Source of the DNA: Actinoallomurus sp963799975 | GTDB taxonomy: Bacteria > Actinomycetota > Actinomycetes > Streptosporangiales > Streptosporangiaceae | DNA: 64,000 nt | Direction of reading: 5' to 3' | Assembly (NCBI GenBank): GCA_963799975.1 | Contig: CAWCZF010000004.1 | Coordinates: forward strand, 372,001 to 436,000 | Shown: positions 37,350-47,500 of the stretch, in pieces | How the letters are laid out: each line of letters opens with the position of its first letter | How positions within the stretch are numbered: the stretch's first letter is position 1 | Program-made: the position numbers and the translations under genes | Notes under the pieces: generated by a model | Database searches by the model: none | Seen by the model: the letters and a program-made list of their open reading frames with translations, nothing else | What the model was told of the DNA's origin: nothing

Positions 37350-38539
37350 CGGAAGAGGTCCTCGCACCTGCGGCGGCGGTACTTCGCTGGGTGATGGCCG
37401 GCCGCGATTGGCCCAAAGGGCGCATGGCCGAGACAACAGGAGTCGATCGGTCATGGATCTCACGGGTGCTGCATGGTCACCACGATCCGTCTTTCGGACG
37501 AGTCTTGCGGATACTAGACCGCGCCGGATATTCGGTGCTCCTTGTCGATGACGCGAACGGCGGGGATGGTGGAAACGTGCAAAGGCGTCGATTTTTGTTT
37601 GATATAGGCACTATCGCCGGAATATCTCACTTACGGGCGGCCGTCGTGCTGGGCGAGAGTGACGGTGACCTCCGCACGCCAGAGCAGGTCACCGCAGCGG
37701 CACAGCACTACGTCCGCCTAGAACGCGAATTCGGCGGTGGAGTGGCCTACGGACCCGTTGTCCGAGTAGCGCAGCAGCTCGTACGCCGAGCGAGATCCGA
37801 ACGCGTCGGCATCGCCTACATCCGGGCTGTGGGGTGGTACACACACGAGACCGCCTGGCTCGCTTACGACAGCGGTGCGCGGCAGGCCACCCGGCTCTAC
37901 GGATCGCACGCACTCAGCTTCGCGCGTCAAGCAGGTGATCGCCAGTTGCAGGCACGCGCGTACAACATGCTCAGCCTCGCAGCCGCCTCTGTTCGAGACG
38001 GGCAGAGCGCCGCCGAGTTCGCCAGGCGCGGCATCGCCGCCGCACACGACGCCAGTATCGAGCGAACCCTGTTGTGGGCCCGGCTCGCCCGCGCCGAAGC
38101 CGTCCAAGGGCGAGAGCGTGAAGTGCCCGCGATGCAGGCACTCGACCGAGCGCAAGAGGCCGCAAACGGCCCTCGCGACACCTATGAGGCGGTCGCGAAC
38201 CGAGGCATCGTCCTTGAAGACATGGGGCGGCTGGCCGCGGCCGACGAGTCCTTGACCGAGGCCGCAGCCATCATCGGCGGCCTCGAGGAGCCCCGGAACC
38301 GCTGTCTGTACATCGCGAGGGCGGCTAAGGTCGCGGTTCGGCAAGGCGAACTCGGCAGGGCAACCGCGCTCGTAACTCAGGTTCTGGATGAAGCTGAGAA
38401 GATCGTTTCGGTCCGTGTTGACAGCCACCTTGCCGGATGGATGGCTCTCACCACACCGCGGCGCATCGCGGCCATCCCGGAGGTTCGAGTGGCGCGCGAA
38501 CGCGTCAGCGAACGAGTCCTCTCGCCGACTCGCGCCTGA
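37346..38539 (+). CDS. XRE regulator with TPR domain
   Basis: N-terminal helix-turn-helix (LRWVMAGRDWPKGRMAETTG then VDRSWISRVLHGHHDPSFG) followed by an alpha-helical TPR array (AYNMLSLAAASVRDGQSAAE, LARAEAVQGREREVPAMQAL, ANRGIVLEDMGRLAAADESL). 397 residues. GTG 37346 overlaps the ATPase stop, which fixes the start and couples the two genes. Likely a regulator sensing a peptide or partner ATPase; no target is visible. Confidence 0.75.
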   Translation: MTEEVLAPAAAVLRWVMAGRDWPKGRMAETTGVDRSWISRVLHGHHDPSFGRVLRILDRAGYSVLLVDDANGGDGGNVQRRRFLFDIGTIAGISHLRAAVVLGESDGDLRTPEQVTAAAQHYVRLEREFGGGVAYGPVVRVAQQLVRRARSERVGIAYIRAVGWYTHETAWLAYDSGARQATRLYGSHALSFARQAGDRQLQARAYNMLSLAAASVRDGQSAAEFARRGIAAAHDASIERTLLWARLARAEAVQGREREVPAMQALDRAQEAANGPRDTYEAVANRGIVLEDMGRLAAADESLTEAAAIIGGLEEPRNRCLYIARAAKVAVRQGELGRATALVTQVLDEAEKIVSVRVDSHLAGWMALTTPRRIAAIPEVRVARERVSERVLSPTRA

Positions 38540-38687
38540 CCGCGAGTAGCGAAACGGTCACTGATATCGCCTTGCCTTTCATGGACCACCAGCGTATTTG
38601 CGGTTTATGCAACGCGGATTTGGCCTGCGTTCACTAGGGATTAGATGCTTATCCGGCGACTCCCTATCGGACAAAGGAGTGTCGTCG

Positions 38688-38816
38688 ATGAGTGGCAACC
38701 GTGCCGCCCTAACTGCCGGGATACAGACCCGGTCCTGCGGAATCCTGCCCTGGTTGGCCGGGCGGTTGTGCAGGTCGGCCGTTGACGTGCAGCTGCTTAA
38801 CCTGGAGCGCTGGTAA
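38688..38816 (+). CDS. 42-residue peptide, coupled to P450-like gene
   Basis: ATG preceded by AAAGGAGT at 8 bases. Peptide: MSGNRAALTAGIQTRSCGIL then PWLAGRLCRSAVDVQLLNLE and RW. Its TAA overlaps the next ATG (TAATG). The ribosome site and coupling support translation; no family recognised. It could be a former N-terminus of the downstream gene or a leftover of a conservon-type locus. Confidence 0.4.
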   Translation: MSGNRAALTAGIQTRSCGILPWLAGRLCRSAVDVQLLNLERW

Positions 38817-39426
38817 TGACGCGGCCGCCGCCAGCGGAGTCTTCACATCCGCGTCTTGACGAGCCGGTACCGCTGTTCGGTAATGATTTCCGCCGCAACC
38901 GGACCGCTGTCTTGGCCTGCATCCGGCTGTACGGGCCGGCCGATGCGGACGGGGCCCGGCTGCTGGACGTCCTGGCCCCCCTTTGGGACGGCGACGGCGC
39001 CGAACGCGCGGGGGCCGAGTTGCATCGGATCCTCGGTGACCTAATCGCGGCCAAGCGAGGCTGGCCCAGAGCGGACCTGACGACCGAGCTGCTGCGCCAC
39101 CGGACCGGGTTGAGCGATGAGGTCGTGCTGGAGCACCCAGTCTTCGTCGTCGGTGCCACCGCCACTCCTTCCTCGGCGGTCATCGCGAACGCATTGACGG
39201 TCTTGATGACCGACGAGCAGACCGGTCGCGACGTCGATGGCCGCGGGCTCAGCGTCGAGGGCGCCGGCCACCAGACTTTGGTCGATCTGATCAGCAACGC
39301 CGTCATCGCCCTGCTAACCCGGCCATCCCCCCGACAGATGCTCCTCACCGGCGAGGTGGCCCGAAGCGCGGCGGTGCAGCACGAGGAGATTGCTGGCGCA
39401 GTGGGCCGCGGCGATCTGCTCGGGTT

Positions 39427-39523
39427 TGTCAATGGCCATTCGGATCTCCCCGTAGGCGGCCTCGAGATCGCCCCGCTGGCGGTCGCGAAGACCTCCCCAA
39501 CAGCGGCCAGATATTTCCCCGCC
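39427..39523. repeat. IS21 right-end tandem sub-repeats
   Basis: Four copies of a ~22-24 bp unit containing GGCC-N(5-9)-TCCCC or -CCCCG. They mirror four similar units at the other end (41925-42018) and are probably IstA binding sites. Confidence 0.7.
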
Positions 39524-39540
39524 GTCGGTGTTGGTCAGGG

Positions 39541-40333
39541 TTAGCTGAAGGGCTTCACTCCCTGTCCGGTGGTGGCTTGGGTGAGGCGGAAGCTGTCACC
39601 CTGGGTGACCACGACGTGGGCGTGGTGGAGGAGCCGGTCGACGGTGGCGGTGGCCAGGGTCTTGGGCATGATCTCGTCGAACCCGGAGGGGTGCAGGTTG
39701 CTCGAGACCGCCAGCGAGCGTCGTTCGTAGGCGGCATCGACCAGGCGGTAGAAGCCCTCGGCGGCGTCGGGGGAGACGGGCAGCAGGCCGATGTCGTCGA
39801 TGATGATCAGGTCGGAGCGGATGATCCGGGCCAGGGCTCGGGCGATGGAGTCGTCGGCGCGGTGGCGGCGGACCAGGACGCCGAGGTCTTCGATGGTGAA
39901 CCAGGCGACGGTCATCCCGGCCTCGACCGCGGCCTGGCCGAGGGCCTCGCAGAAGTGCGACTTGCCCGTGCCCGACGGGCCGCAGACGCAAAGATTCTCC
40001 CGGCGGCTGACCCATTCCAGGCTCTTGAGGGCGTCCTGGGTCGGCGCGGGGATGGAGGATGCTGGTCTCGTCCCAGTCGCCGAAGGTCTTGCCGGCGGGG
40101 AAGCCGGCCCGCTTGCGGCGGGTGTGCAGGTTGGCGCGGTCGCGGCCGGCGGCTTCCTCGGCGAGCAGGACGCGGACGACCTCGGCGGGGTCCCAGCGCT
40201 GGGCCTTGGCGGTGGGGATCAGGTCGGTCAGCGCCCGGCGGATGTGGGGCAGCTTCAGGCGGCGGGTGAGCTCGATCGCCTCGGCGAGCGGGTCGCCGTT
40301 GGTGCCGGGGACGGTGCGCAGCGGGGTGGCCAT
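39541..40333 (-). CDS. istB: IS21 helper ATPase, frame disrupted near 40050
   Basis: DnaC-like ATPase that assists IstA in target choice. It starts MATPLRTVPGTNGDPLAEAI; the P-loop CVCGPSGTGKSHFCEALGQA and Walker B RSDLIIIDDIGLLPVSPDAA are recovered by switching frame; the C-terminus is RLTQATTGQGVKPFS. ATG overlaps the istA stop (TGATG). The frame break looks like a one-base indel. Confidence 0.85.
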
Positions 40334-41887
40334 CAGATGCGGTCCTTTCGTCGTTCGAGTCGTCGGCTGCGGGCGGTGGTGCCGAAGCGCGGACCAGGCG
40401 GAGGTGCCGGGCTGCAGGCTGTGGGTCTTCGCTGCGCCCGGGTGGGCTCGGCGTCGGCCGTGGCCGGCCTGGTAGTCGAGGATCGACATCAGGTCGTTCT
40501 CGGCGAACCGGCCGGTGACCGCGGCGGTGCCCAGGGCCCGGTCGACCTCGGCCGGCGAGTGCAGCTTGGACAGGGCGACGGCCTCGGCCATCTTCGGCCT
40601 TGATCCGGCGGGTGCCCGGCGGCGGCGGCCTCGACCAGCCAGGCTGCGGCGCCCGGGCCCGAGCATCAAGGAACGCGGCCTCCTCGGCGCGTGGTCGGCC
40701 TTCGGGGTCGCGGTCGGCGTCCTTGTCCTCGCGCGGCGGGTAGTGCGCTCGGCTCGATGACCGGTGTGCCCGGGCGTGCCGCGGCGGTGGCGGGCGGCCT
40801 CGGACGCGGTGCCGTCTGCGCCGACGGCGGTGACGATCAGTTCGTCGCCGTGGAAGCGGGCCCAGACCCGGGTGTCGACCAGCTGGTGCGGGACCGAGTA
40901 GCGCACGCCCTCGACCGAGATCGTGCAGTCCCAGTTCACCCGGCGGGTGGTGCCGAACGCGCGGTGAACGGCTGCCTTGGGCAGCGGGTGCAGCCGCTGC
41001 CGTTCCTCGGCCAGCAGCTCGACCGGCTGGCGCCGGGTCTCGCGGTGGATCCGTGTGTTGACCTCGTTCGCAGAAGTCGCGGCAGGCCGTCTCCAGCTCG
41101 CGCGAACGTCCGGTACTCCTCCAGCAGGTTGACGTCGGTCGGGCACCAGGTCGGCCTTGGCGATCCGCACCGTCGCCTCCGACCCGCCCTTGGTCTCGCG
41201 GGTCGGCCGGGATGCAGGTGCGGATGGTCATGCCGTAGTGCCGGGCGACCTCGACGATCTCCGGGTTGCGGACCGCGATCCCGGCGACGTGGTCGGTGGT
41301 GACGGTCTTCTCGTTGTCGGTCAGCGCATAGGCCGGCACCCCGCCGATCCGCCGCAACGTGGCGTCCAGACACGCCACGATCGTCGGCAGCGTCTTGTCC
41401 CAGACCGGGATCACCACCCGGAACCGCGACCAGGCCAGCCAGGCGCACCACAGGGTGGTCGCGCCGGCCGCCGATCTGCGGTCCGTCGCCCCAGTCCCAC
41501 TGCAGCCACAGCCCCGGCTCGGTCATCCACGGCCGGTAGAACGCCGGTCGCGGCCGAGCCCGGAACTGCGCCTTGACCTCGGCGACCGTGCGGCGGGTGG
41601 TGCGTTCCCCGCCAGTGAAGCCCATCGCGGCGATCCGCTCGTGGACCACATCCGCGCGGATCTTGCCCGCGCGAGCGGACCACCAGCTCCTCGATCTTCG
41701 GCAGATACGCGTCGATCGCCCGCGTCCCGGTGCCGCCGCTGCTCCGGGCTGACTGCCCGGCCGCCCGCATCTTCACATACCGGGCCACCGTGTGGTGGTC
41801 ACACCCGGCCAGCTCGGCCGCGGCACGGTAACTGCCCGTGAGGTCGTACGCCTCAAGGATCTCCATGATCTCCCTGCTGTTCTTCAC
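40333..41887 (-). CDS. istA: IS21 transposase, several frameshifts
   Basis: DDE transposase. It starts MKNSREIMEILEAYDLTGSY with a helix-turn-helix (AAELAGCDHHTVARYVKMRA). The catalytic core includes WMTEPGLWLQWDWGDGPQI (first Asp) and PAYALTDNEKTVTTDHVAGI (second Asp), then RVNWDCTISVEGVRYSVPHQ near the C-terminal Mu-transposase-like barrel. At least four frame changes occur across 1.55 kb, most explained by single-base gains or losses. Confidence 0.85.
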
Positions 41888-41924
41888 CCGCTCGACTCTC
41901 GCCGACCGGAACCGATCTGGATCA

Positions 41925-42018
41925 AGCGGGGAGATATCTGGCCGTCCACGGGGAACACCGTGGCCATCAGCGGGGCGGAATATGGCCGCCTACGGGGAGC
42001 TTTCCATGGCCGCCGTCA
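41925..42018. repeat. IS21 left-end tandem sub-repeats
   Basis: Four units (GGGGAGATATCTGGCCG, GGGGAACACCGTGGCC, GGGGCGGAATATGGCC, GGGGAGCTTTCCATGGCC) read on the plus strand, inverted relative to the right-end set. The outermost base pair is CA at 42017-42018. Confidence 0.7.
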
Positions 42019-42083
42019 CGGGTTCACCCGCATCGCCCCTCGAGCTGGGACCGCTGGCTCAGAGCGCTCGGAAGGTCCGGTCG

Positions 42084-44698
42084 ATGCGTGAGGCCTTGCT
42101 TGATGACGATCTGTGGTCGCACCAGCCCAAAGCGGTTGCTGCCATCGTCGAGGCGTTGCGTGACGGCGGCCGGGCCACCGCCGAGTCGGCGTGCGGGAGC
42201 GGTAAGTCCCGGGTTGCGGCGCGGGTCGCGGGTCGGCTGGCCCCGGCGGGGCGGGTGCTGGTTACGGTGCCCACGCTGGAGCTGGTCGCCCAGATGCTGG
42301 CGACCTTCGCCGGGCATGGCTTGGTGGGGCTGGGTCGGGTGGTCGCGGTGTGTTCAGACGCCGAGGTGCTGTCGGTGGGCGAGCTGGAGCTGGGTGATGC
42401 GGCGGTGACTACCGATGCGGCCCGGCTCGCCGCTCTCACCGATGTATCTGGACGGATCACGGTGTTGTGCACTTATCAAAGCCTCGAGGTGCTGGCCGCC
42501 GCCCACGCCGAGGGTGGGATGCCAGCGTGGGATCTCGCGGTTATCGACGAGGCGCACCGCACCGCCGGACGCGCGGGCCGGGCATGGAGCATCGTCCACG
42601 ACGATGTGATGATCCCGGCCAAGCGGCGGCTGTACATGACCGCCACCCGCAAGATCTTCGGCACCAGCGGCGACGACTCGATCGTCAGCATGGACGACGA
42701 GAAAATCTACGGCCCGGTGGTGTTCCGCTTCACCACCGCCGAAGGCATCGAGCGGGGCCTGCTGGCCGACTATCAGGTCCTGGTCGTGGTGGTCACCGAT
42801 CAGCAGGTCCGAAAGCTCACCCAAGCCGAAGACCAACACCTGCGGCTGGGCGGCCAGGCGGTCACCCCGCACGCCCTGGCCACGCAGATCGCGGTGTTGC
42901 GCGCGGCCGAGCAGCACGGGATCCGTCGGGCGATCACCTTCCACAACCGCGTCAAAGACGCCGAAGCGTGGGCGGCGCTGTTGCCGCACGCCTGGCAGAT
43001 GATGCCTGCCGAGCACCGTCCATCTGCGGTGTCGGCCCATCACGTCTACGGTGGCCAACCCCTGAGTGAACGCCGCCAGGTCCTGGGTCGGCTGCGTGCC
43101 CCCCACCACCATGCCGACAGCCAGGACAGCGGTGTCGAAGTCGTCTGCAACGCCCGGGTCCTGACCGAGGGTGTGGATGCACCCGCAGTGGACGCCGTGG
43201 TGTTCGTCGACCCCAAGAACAGCGTCATCGACACCGTGCAGGGCGTGGGCCGGGCCATGCGAATCGGGGACCACCCCGACAAGATCGCCTACATCATCGT
43301 TCCGGTACTGCTCAGCCCGGACGATGACCCCGCCTCCGCGCTAGAAGGATCCTCCTACGCCCAGGTCTGGCAGGTCATCCGAGCGTTGCGCGCCCACGAT
43401 GACCGCATGGCCACCCGGCTGGACGCCGCGCGCACCCGGATCGGCCGTAACCATCTGACCCCCGGCACCGATCCGGACACCGTTGTCGGTGACACAGACC
43501 AGTCCCTGGCTCCCGACCGAGAGGGCCGATTTCGGGACTGGTTAAAAGTCTGTGGAGTCCCCGTGCCCGACGGCTTCGCCCAGGCGATTCAACTCCGGGC
43601 CGTGTACGCGGCCGCGCCGTCGTGGATGGAGTACTACGGCCTGGCCAAAGCCCACTACCAGGCCAATGGCGAGCTGGATCTGGCCACCACTTACCAGACC
43701 TCCGACGGGATTCCCCTGGGGCATTGGCTCTACGCCCAGCGTCGACACCGCGACAGACTGCCAGCCGATCGGGCGACCCTGCTGGACGAGATCGGTATGA
43801 CATGGGACAAGCATCTTGATCGCGCCTGGCAGAGCGGCCTCGCCGCCGCCCGTAGCTACGCCGCCGCCCACGACAACAACCTGCACGGCATCCCGAACAC
43901 CTGGACCCACGACGGCGTGCGGCTCAGCCGCTGGCTCGTCTCCCGACGCCGTGAGCACAGAGACGGGAAGTTGTCCACCGAGCGCAAGGCCGCTCTGGAC
44001 GCGATCGATCCGACCTGGCACATGAGCGACGAGGAGATCTGGAACAAGTACTACAAAGCCGCACGCGCCTTCTACAACGAGCACGGCCATCTGAGTCCCG
44101 ACCCCGACCACCGCACCGGCAACGGTCTTGACCTTGCGCGCTGGCTGGACAGGCAACGCCGCCGAGCGAGGGCGCGGGACAGCGGCAGGGCGAACTGACA
44201 CCCAACCAGAAACAGCGTCTCGACGCGATCAACATGCCCTGGACGAAGATCGAGGCTGACTGGCAAAGGGGACTGATCGCCGCCACCGCCTATGCCAAAG
44301 TCCACGGCAACCTCGACGTCAAAACCACGCTGGTCACCGACGGCGGCTTCTCCCTCGGCCAATGGCTGGCCAACCGCCGTAAACAAGCCCTGAACAATCA
44401 GCTCGATCCACGACGCCTCAAGGCACTGAAATCCCTGGACACGAACTGGCAGACGGCGCGGAGCAACAGTAGCCGCTGGGAGACCAACTACCAGGCCGCT
44501 CGCGCCTACGCCGAAAAGCACGGCCGGCTGCCCACCCGCAAAGGCTCCGCCCGCGACCCCGCCCCGGAAGGGCACGACTTTCGGCGATGGCTCGTCGAGC
44601 AACGCCAAGTCGCCCGCAGCGGCCGCCTTACTCCCGAGCGCCTCGCCGCGTTAAACACGCTCGACCCGAACTGGCAGGGCAATGCCCCGGCGCGGTAG
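42084..44698 (+). CDS. DEAD/DEAH helicase with about five helicase-associated (HA) repeats; one frameshift near 44195
   Basis: SF2 helicase core: Q-like LWSHQPKAVAAIVEAL, motif I SACGSGKSRVAARVAG, motif II DLAVIDEAHRTAGRAG, motif III YMTATRKIFG, motif VI QGVGRAMRIGDHPDK. From residue ~490 come repeats of the HA domain (W..Y...A..Y....G.L.........G..LG.WL..QR......L...R...LD.I...W): three before and two after a frame break around 44195. The ATG sits within the TGA of the upstream P450 remnant. Such proteins recur in actinomycete islands and plasmids; the role is unknown, perhaps DNA maintenance or defence. Confidence 0.82.
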
Positions 44699-45251
44699 CG
44701 GCCACGGCCCACAAGCTCGTGATGCAGCCGGGCATCGCCAGGCCGCCGCCAGCGCACTCGAAGTCCTCAGAAGCGTCGCGCTCGCCATCGGAAACCTGGC
44801 CGAGGCCGACACGCGCTTTGGTGATCCCCGCGAGATCCACACCGACATCGGCAACCTATGCGGCGCCGCGTTGATGACCCGCCACCACGGCGAAGTCGCC
44901 CTCGCTGCCGGCGAACTCGACCAGGCCCGCGCTCTGCTTACTGAGTCCCTCGATCACTTCAACGACATCAACCCGACCCGACCACCGCGCCCGGATCTGC
45001 TCTTCTCGCGCGCACCGGCATCCGGGTCGGACAGCTGGCCACGGGCCAAGCAGGAACTAGCCATCATGCTTCAGCTCGCCCAGGAGATCGCCGCACCGGC
45101 CGAACAGGCCAGCGCACTCGACGAACTCGCCGACATTGCCGGTCTTCGAGGCGAGCCTTGCCCCTCGCGCGCCAGCGGCAGGCAAAGCGCGCAACTGCTC
45201 TGTACGAGTGGCCCACCGCAGAAAGCGCGCACCGAACAGCTTAGCGGATGA
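44699..45251 (+). pseudogene. TPR protein fragment
   Basis: The frame shows TPR-like helices from the C-terminus of a large AfsR/NB-ARC-type protein: FGDPREIHTDIGNLCGAALM, AGELDQARALLTESLDHFND, AKQELAIMLQLAQEIAAPAE, then ASALDELADIAGLRGEPC, where it decays into unrelated residues. No N-terminus or start is visible, so I treat it as a remnant. Confidence 0.5.
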
Positions 45252-45294
45252 GGGAGCCGACCACGATGACCGAAGACCTCAAAAGGTTAATGCT

Positions 45295-45852
45295 GTGACC
45301 TCTAAAGAATCGGTACTCACCCCTACTGCCCGGCGGTTTCGTCGCCAGCTCGGCCGTGAACTGATGGCCATCCGGGCCCTCGCGGGGTTGTCACAGCGGG
45401 AGATGTTCGGCAAGACCAGTCTTAGCCAGTCGTTCGTCTCCCGGGTCGAACACGGTGGGGCCGCCTCGACAAACGACGAACTCACCGCTTGGGTCAAAAC
45501 CACTAGAGCAGGAGGCAAGCTGGGCATTCTTCTCGCGCTGAACGAAATCGCGCGCACCGCCAGTGCAGGCGCCTTACGAAGCTTCACACTCGTCGATGAC
45601 TACGGCGACTCCTACGTCCGCGTCCGGACCAAGAGAGCAGATTTTCTCGTCACTACTCCTGCCCTCATCGAGCGATATCGTGGCCTCTTCGACCAAATCT
45701 GGCAGCGCGCTGCCCGACGACCACACCGGCCTGGCCGAGAACCAGCACGCCTGGTGAAGGGCATAAACGGCAGACACCGGCACAGCACTGGTGGCCCAAC
45801 CAGCAATCCAGGGCAGGCGGAAATCGTCAGCCGCGCGAGGCCCCCACCCTAG
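45295..45852 (+). CDS. XRE-family regulator
   Basis: Helix-turn-helix RELMAIRALAGLSQREMFGK then TSLSQSFVSRVEHGGAASTN, followed by a short sensor region with SFTLVDDYGDSYVRVRTKRA and PALIERYRGLFDQIWQRAA, which resembles the end of DUF5753. The last ~50 residues are low-complexity. GTG 45295 is preceded by AAAAGG at ten bases. It lies directly upstream of the putative peptide-modification operon, so it is a candidate regulator. Confidence 0.65.
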   Translation: MTSKESVLTPTARRFRRQLGRELMAIRALAGLSQREMFGKTSLSQSFVSRVEHGGAASTNDELTAWVKTTRAGGKLGILLALNEIARTASAGALRSFTLVDDYGDSYVRVRTKRADFLVTTPALIERYRGLFDQIWQRAARRPHRPGREPARLVKGINGRHRHSTGGPTSNPGQAEIVSRARPPP

Positions 45853-45960
45853 CTAAGTCAAACTACCTCACAGACAGTTTTTTAGGCACGGATTGAACCA
45901 TAGTATAGAGCCGATTTCCGCATGCAGAAAAACAGCAAAGAAAGAAGCATAATTGAGGGG

Positions 45961-45990
45961 TTGACAGAACCGAGGAGTCAAGCGGAATAT
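45961..45990 (+). promoter_or_regulatory. Possible promoter of the modification operon
   Basis: TTGACA at 45961-45966 followed after 19 bases by AATATC in an unusually AT-rich gap (45853-45995). Only the -35 box is a good match. Confidence 0.3.
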
Positions 45991-46022
45991 CAGTCGTGAC
46001 TGAACTAGAAAGGCTGGAGTTC

Positions 46023-46757
46023 ATGGAAAAAAATTCGTTAGAGAAGCGCATGCCTGAAATACTTGCCTGCTTCTATAGCGTCGAGCGAGCAGGCGCGGTT
46101 CGGCTCTCGGACGGTGGAGGTCCGTTCGGCTTCGATATTCACAGTGCGCTTCTATTCGAGGAGATCGCCGTTGCCTACCGGCCAGCCGCGATCGTTGAGA
46201 CCGGCTGCTTCCTCGGAGACACGACTACATACCTGGCGGGCGCGTATTCCAAAATTCCCATATTCACGTGCGATATCGACGCAGGTGCAGCCCAGTTCAC
46301 CGCAAGCAGGCTCCGCGGCAGCGACCACGTCACCGTGAAGCACTGCGATTCACCGAGTCTCGTCACCGAAGTAAGCGAGCGACACTCACCGATACTGTTC
46401 TTCCTGGACGCCCACTGGAATGAGAGATGGCCTCTCGCGCGTGAGCTCGCAGCGATTCATGGCGGCGTCGCCTTTATTCATGACTTCGACATTGGCCATC
46501 CGCGGTTCGATTACGACGAATACAACGGCGTCCGCTGCGGTCCCGACGTTCTCAAACAGCTATCTAATATACTGGATATTTTCTTCACCCCGGAGCCGGA
46601 CGCGGCCGATTATCCGCTCCCCTGCTTGCAGGTCGGACGTCGCGCTGGGGTTGGAATCGTGCCGATCGGCGTGAGCCACAGTCATCTCGATGAAAATCCA
46701 CATTTGACCCGGCACTCGCTAAGCACCCTTCGGAGCACAGAAACGGGAGCGTCATGA
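46023..46757 (+). CDS. SAM-dependent methyltransferase-like protein
   Basis: Rossmann-like core: motif I AIVETGCFLGDTTTYLAGAY, acidic strand PIFTCDIDAGAAQFTASRL, then SPILFFLDAHWNERWPLARE and VAFIHDFDIGHPRFDYDEYN. Fits a class I methyltransferase (Methyltransf_24-like). ATG 46023 has AAGG and GGAG upstream; an in-frame GTG at 45996 would add nine residues. Base composition in the 5' part is less GC-rich than its neighbours, a sign of transfer. The stop overlaps the HExxH gene (ATGA). As first gene of the operon it may methylate the peptide, or simply be carried along. Confidence 0.65.
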   Translation: MEKNSLEKRMPEILACFYSVERAGAVRLSDGGGPFGFDIHSALLFEEIAVAYRPAAIVETGCFLGDTTTYLAGAYSKIPIFTCDIDAGAAQFTASRLRGSDHVTVKHCDSPSLVTEVSERHSPILFFLDAHWNERWPLARELAAIHGGVAFIHDFDIGHPRFDYDEYNGVRCGPDVLKQLSNILDIFFTPEPDAADYPLPCLQVGRRAGVGIVPIGVSHSHLDENPHLTRHSLSTLRSTETGAS

Positions 46758-47500
46758 CAGCACCCCTCGCCCTCCCCATTTCTCTGCTGGATGGTTGCCC
46801 ATTCCTGGATGACGGATTCATGGACCGGCGGCTCCTCGCGGCCGTTGCCGCGGTCCGCCACGTCGAGGGAGAGCACGCTGGTTTGGCCTCGGGAATCACC
46901 GAGGCCGAGGCAGAAGCATGGCTGGCTCCGGCCCGCGCGTTCATGCTCCACGGCACGCAGCAGATACCAGCTCAACCTCTGGCGCCTCAACGGCTACGGC
47001 TCATCAAGGACGTTCTCTCCGAACTGGCCGCCGTGGTCCCCGCATGGAGGCTGCTCCTGGAACTGCCGGTACGGTACGCGCTCCTGGACACGGCCAACGG
47101 CGCGATCTCGGCCTCTTCGCGGGCATGGCCGCAGCACATCCTTCTCGCCGATGAAGCGTTCTCAAATCCGGCCGAGCTACGGGAGCAGGTACTGCACGAG
47201 CTGACCCATCAGTGGTTGTACCTGATCCAGGAAGTGTGGGCGCTCCAAAGACCTGGCGCCGGCACCTTCACACTGCCCTCCGGTACCGCTGGCCGGGAGC
47301 CTGCCGAGATTCTGGGCGCGGCGCTCGTCGCTACGTCGCTGCTCCGCCTTTATCGAGCCTGCCCCGGGCAGCAACCCGCCGAACGGCTTGGTCGGCTCAG
47401 GGCGTACGGCGCCGGATGCCTGGCGCTGCTCGCCGACCGGGACGAGGAACTAACCGATGCCGGGCGGCAGATCGCCCGGCGGCTGAAGGAGGCACTATGA
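46754..47500 (+). CDS. HExxH-type putative peptide beta-hydroxylase
   Basis: 248 residues with LREQVLHELTHQWLYLIQEV, where HELTH is the HExxH motif, followed by AGREPAEILGAALVATSLLR, which supplies a downstream Glu. This is the pattern of the alpha-ketoglutarate-HExxH family, known as stand-alone proteins or as tails of FxsB-type maturases and shown for some members to hydroxylate peptide side chains. No signal peptide. ATGA overlaps on both sides tie it to the methyltransferase and the 2OG oxygenase. Function here is inferred. Confidence 0.7.
   Translation: MTAPLALPISLLDGCPFLDDGFMDRRLLAAVAAVRHVEGEHAGLASGITEAEAEAWLAPARAFMLHGTQQIPAQPLAPQRLRLIKDVLSELAAVVPAWRLLLELPVRYALLDTANGAISASSRAWPQHILLADEAFSNPAELREQVLHELTHQWLYLIQEVWALQRPGAGTFTLPSGTAGREPAEILGAALVATSLLRLYRACPGQQPAERLGRLRAYGAGCLALLADRDEELTDAGRQIARRLKEAL

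Larger units (their letters stand above)
39427..42018 (-). mobile_element. IS21-family element, 2592 bp
   Basis: Bounded by CGGGTT direct repeats (39421-39426 and 42019-42024), a 6-bp target duplication. Ends start TG...CA, and each carries several ~22-bp tandem sub-repeats of the form (T/A)GGCGGCC...CCCC, the multiple terminal repeats typical of IS21. Contains istA and istB, both frame-disrupted although the termini look fresh. Confidence 0.92.
38816..42091 (+). pseudogene. Chimeric cytochrome P450 remnant, split by IS21 element
   Basis: Coding bases are 38816-39426 and 42020-42091 (the 6-base duplication counted once). The start PVPLFGNDFRRNRTAVLACI resembles a P450 N-terminus. A jump then leads to a conservon-type P450 middle (AERAGAELHRILGDLIAAKR, GLSDEVVLEHPVFVVGATAT, ANALTVLMTDEQ), then to a second I-helix-like segment (EGAGHQTLVDLISNAVIALL). 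ExxR and heme-Cys motifs are absent. Removing the IS restores a frame ending SERSEGPVDA, whose TGA overlaps the helicase ATG. A dead fusion of two P450 pieces. Confidence 0.6.

Noticed and set aside
38688..38816. 42-residue peptide plus P450 as a P450-type RiPP (atropopeptide/biarylitide style)
   Set aside because: The P450 lacks ExxR and the heme Cys and is a fusion of fragments; the peptide has no aromatic core motif of those families beyond a final Trp.
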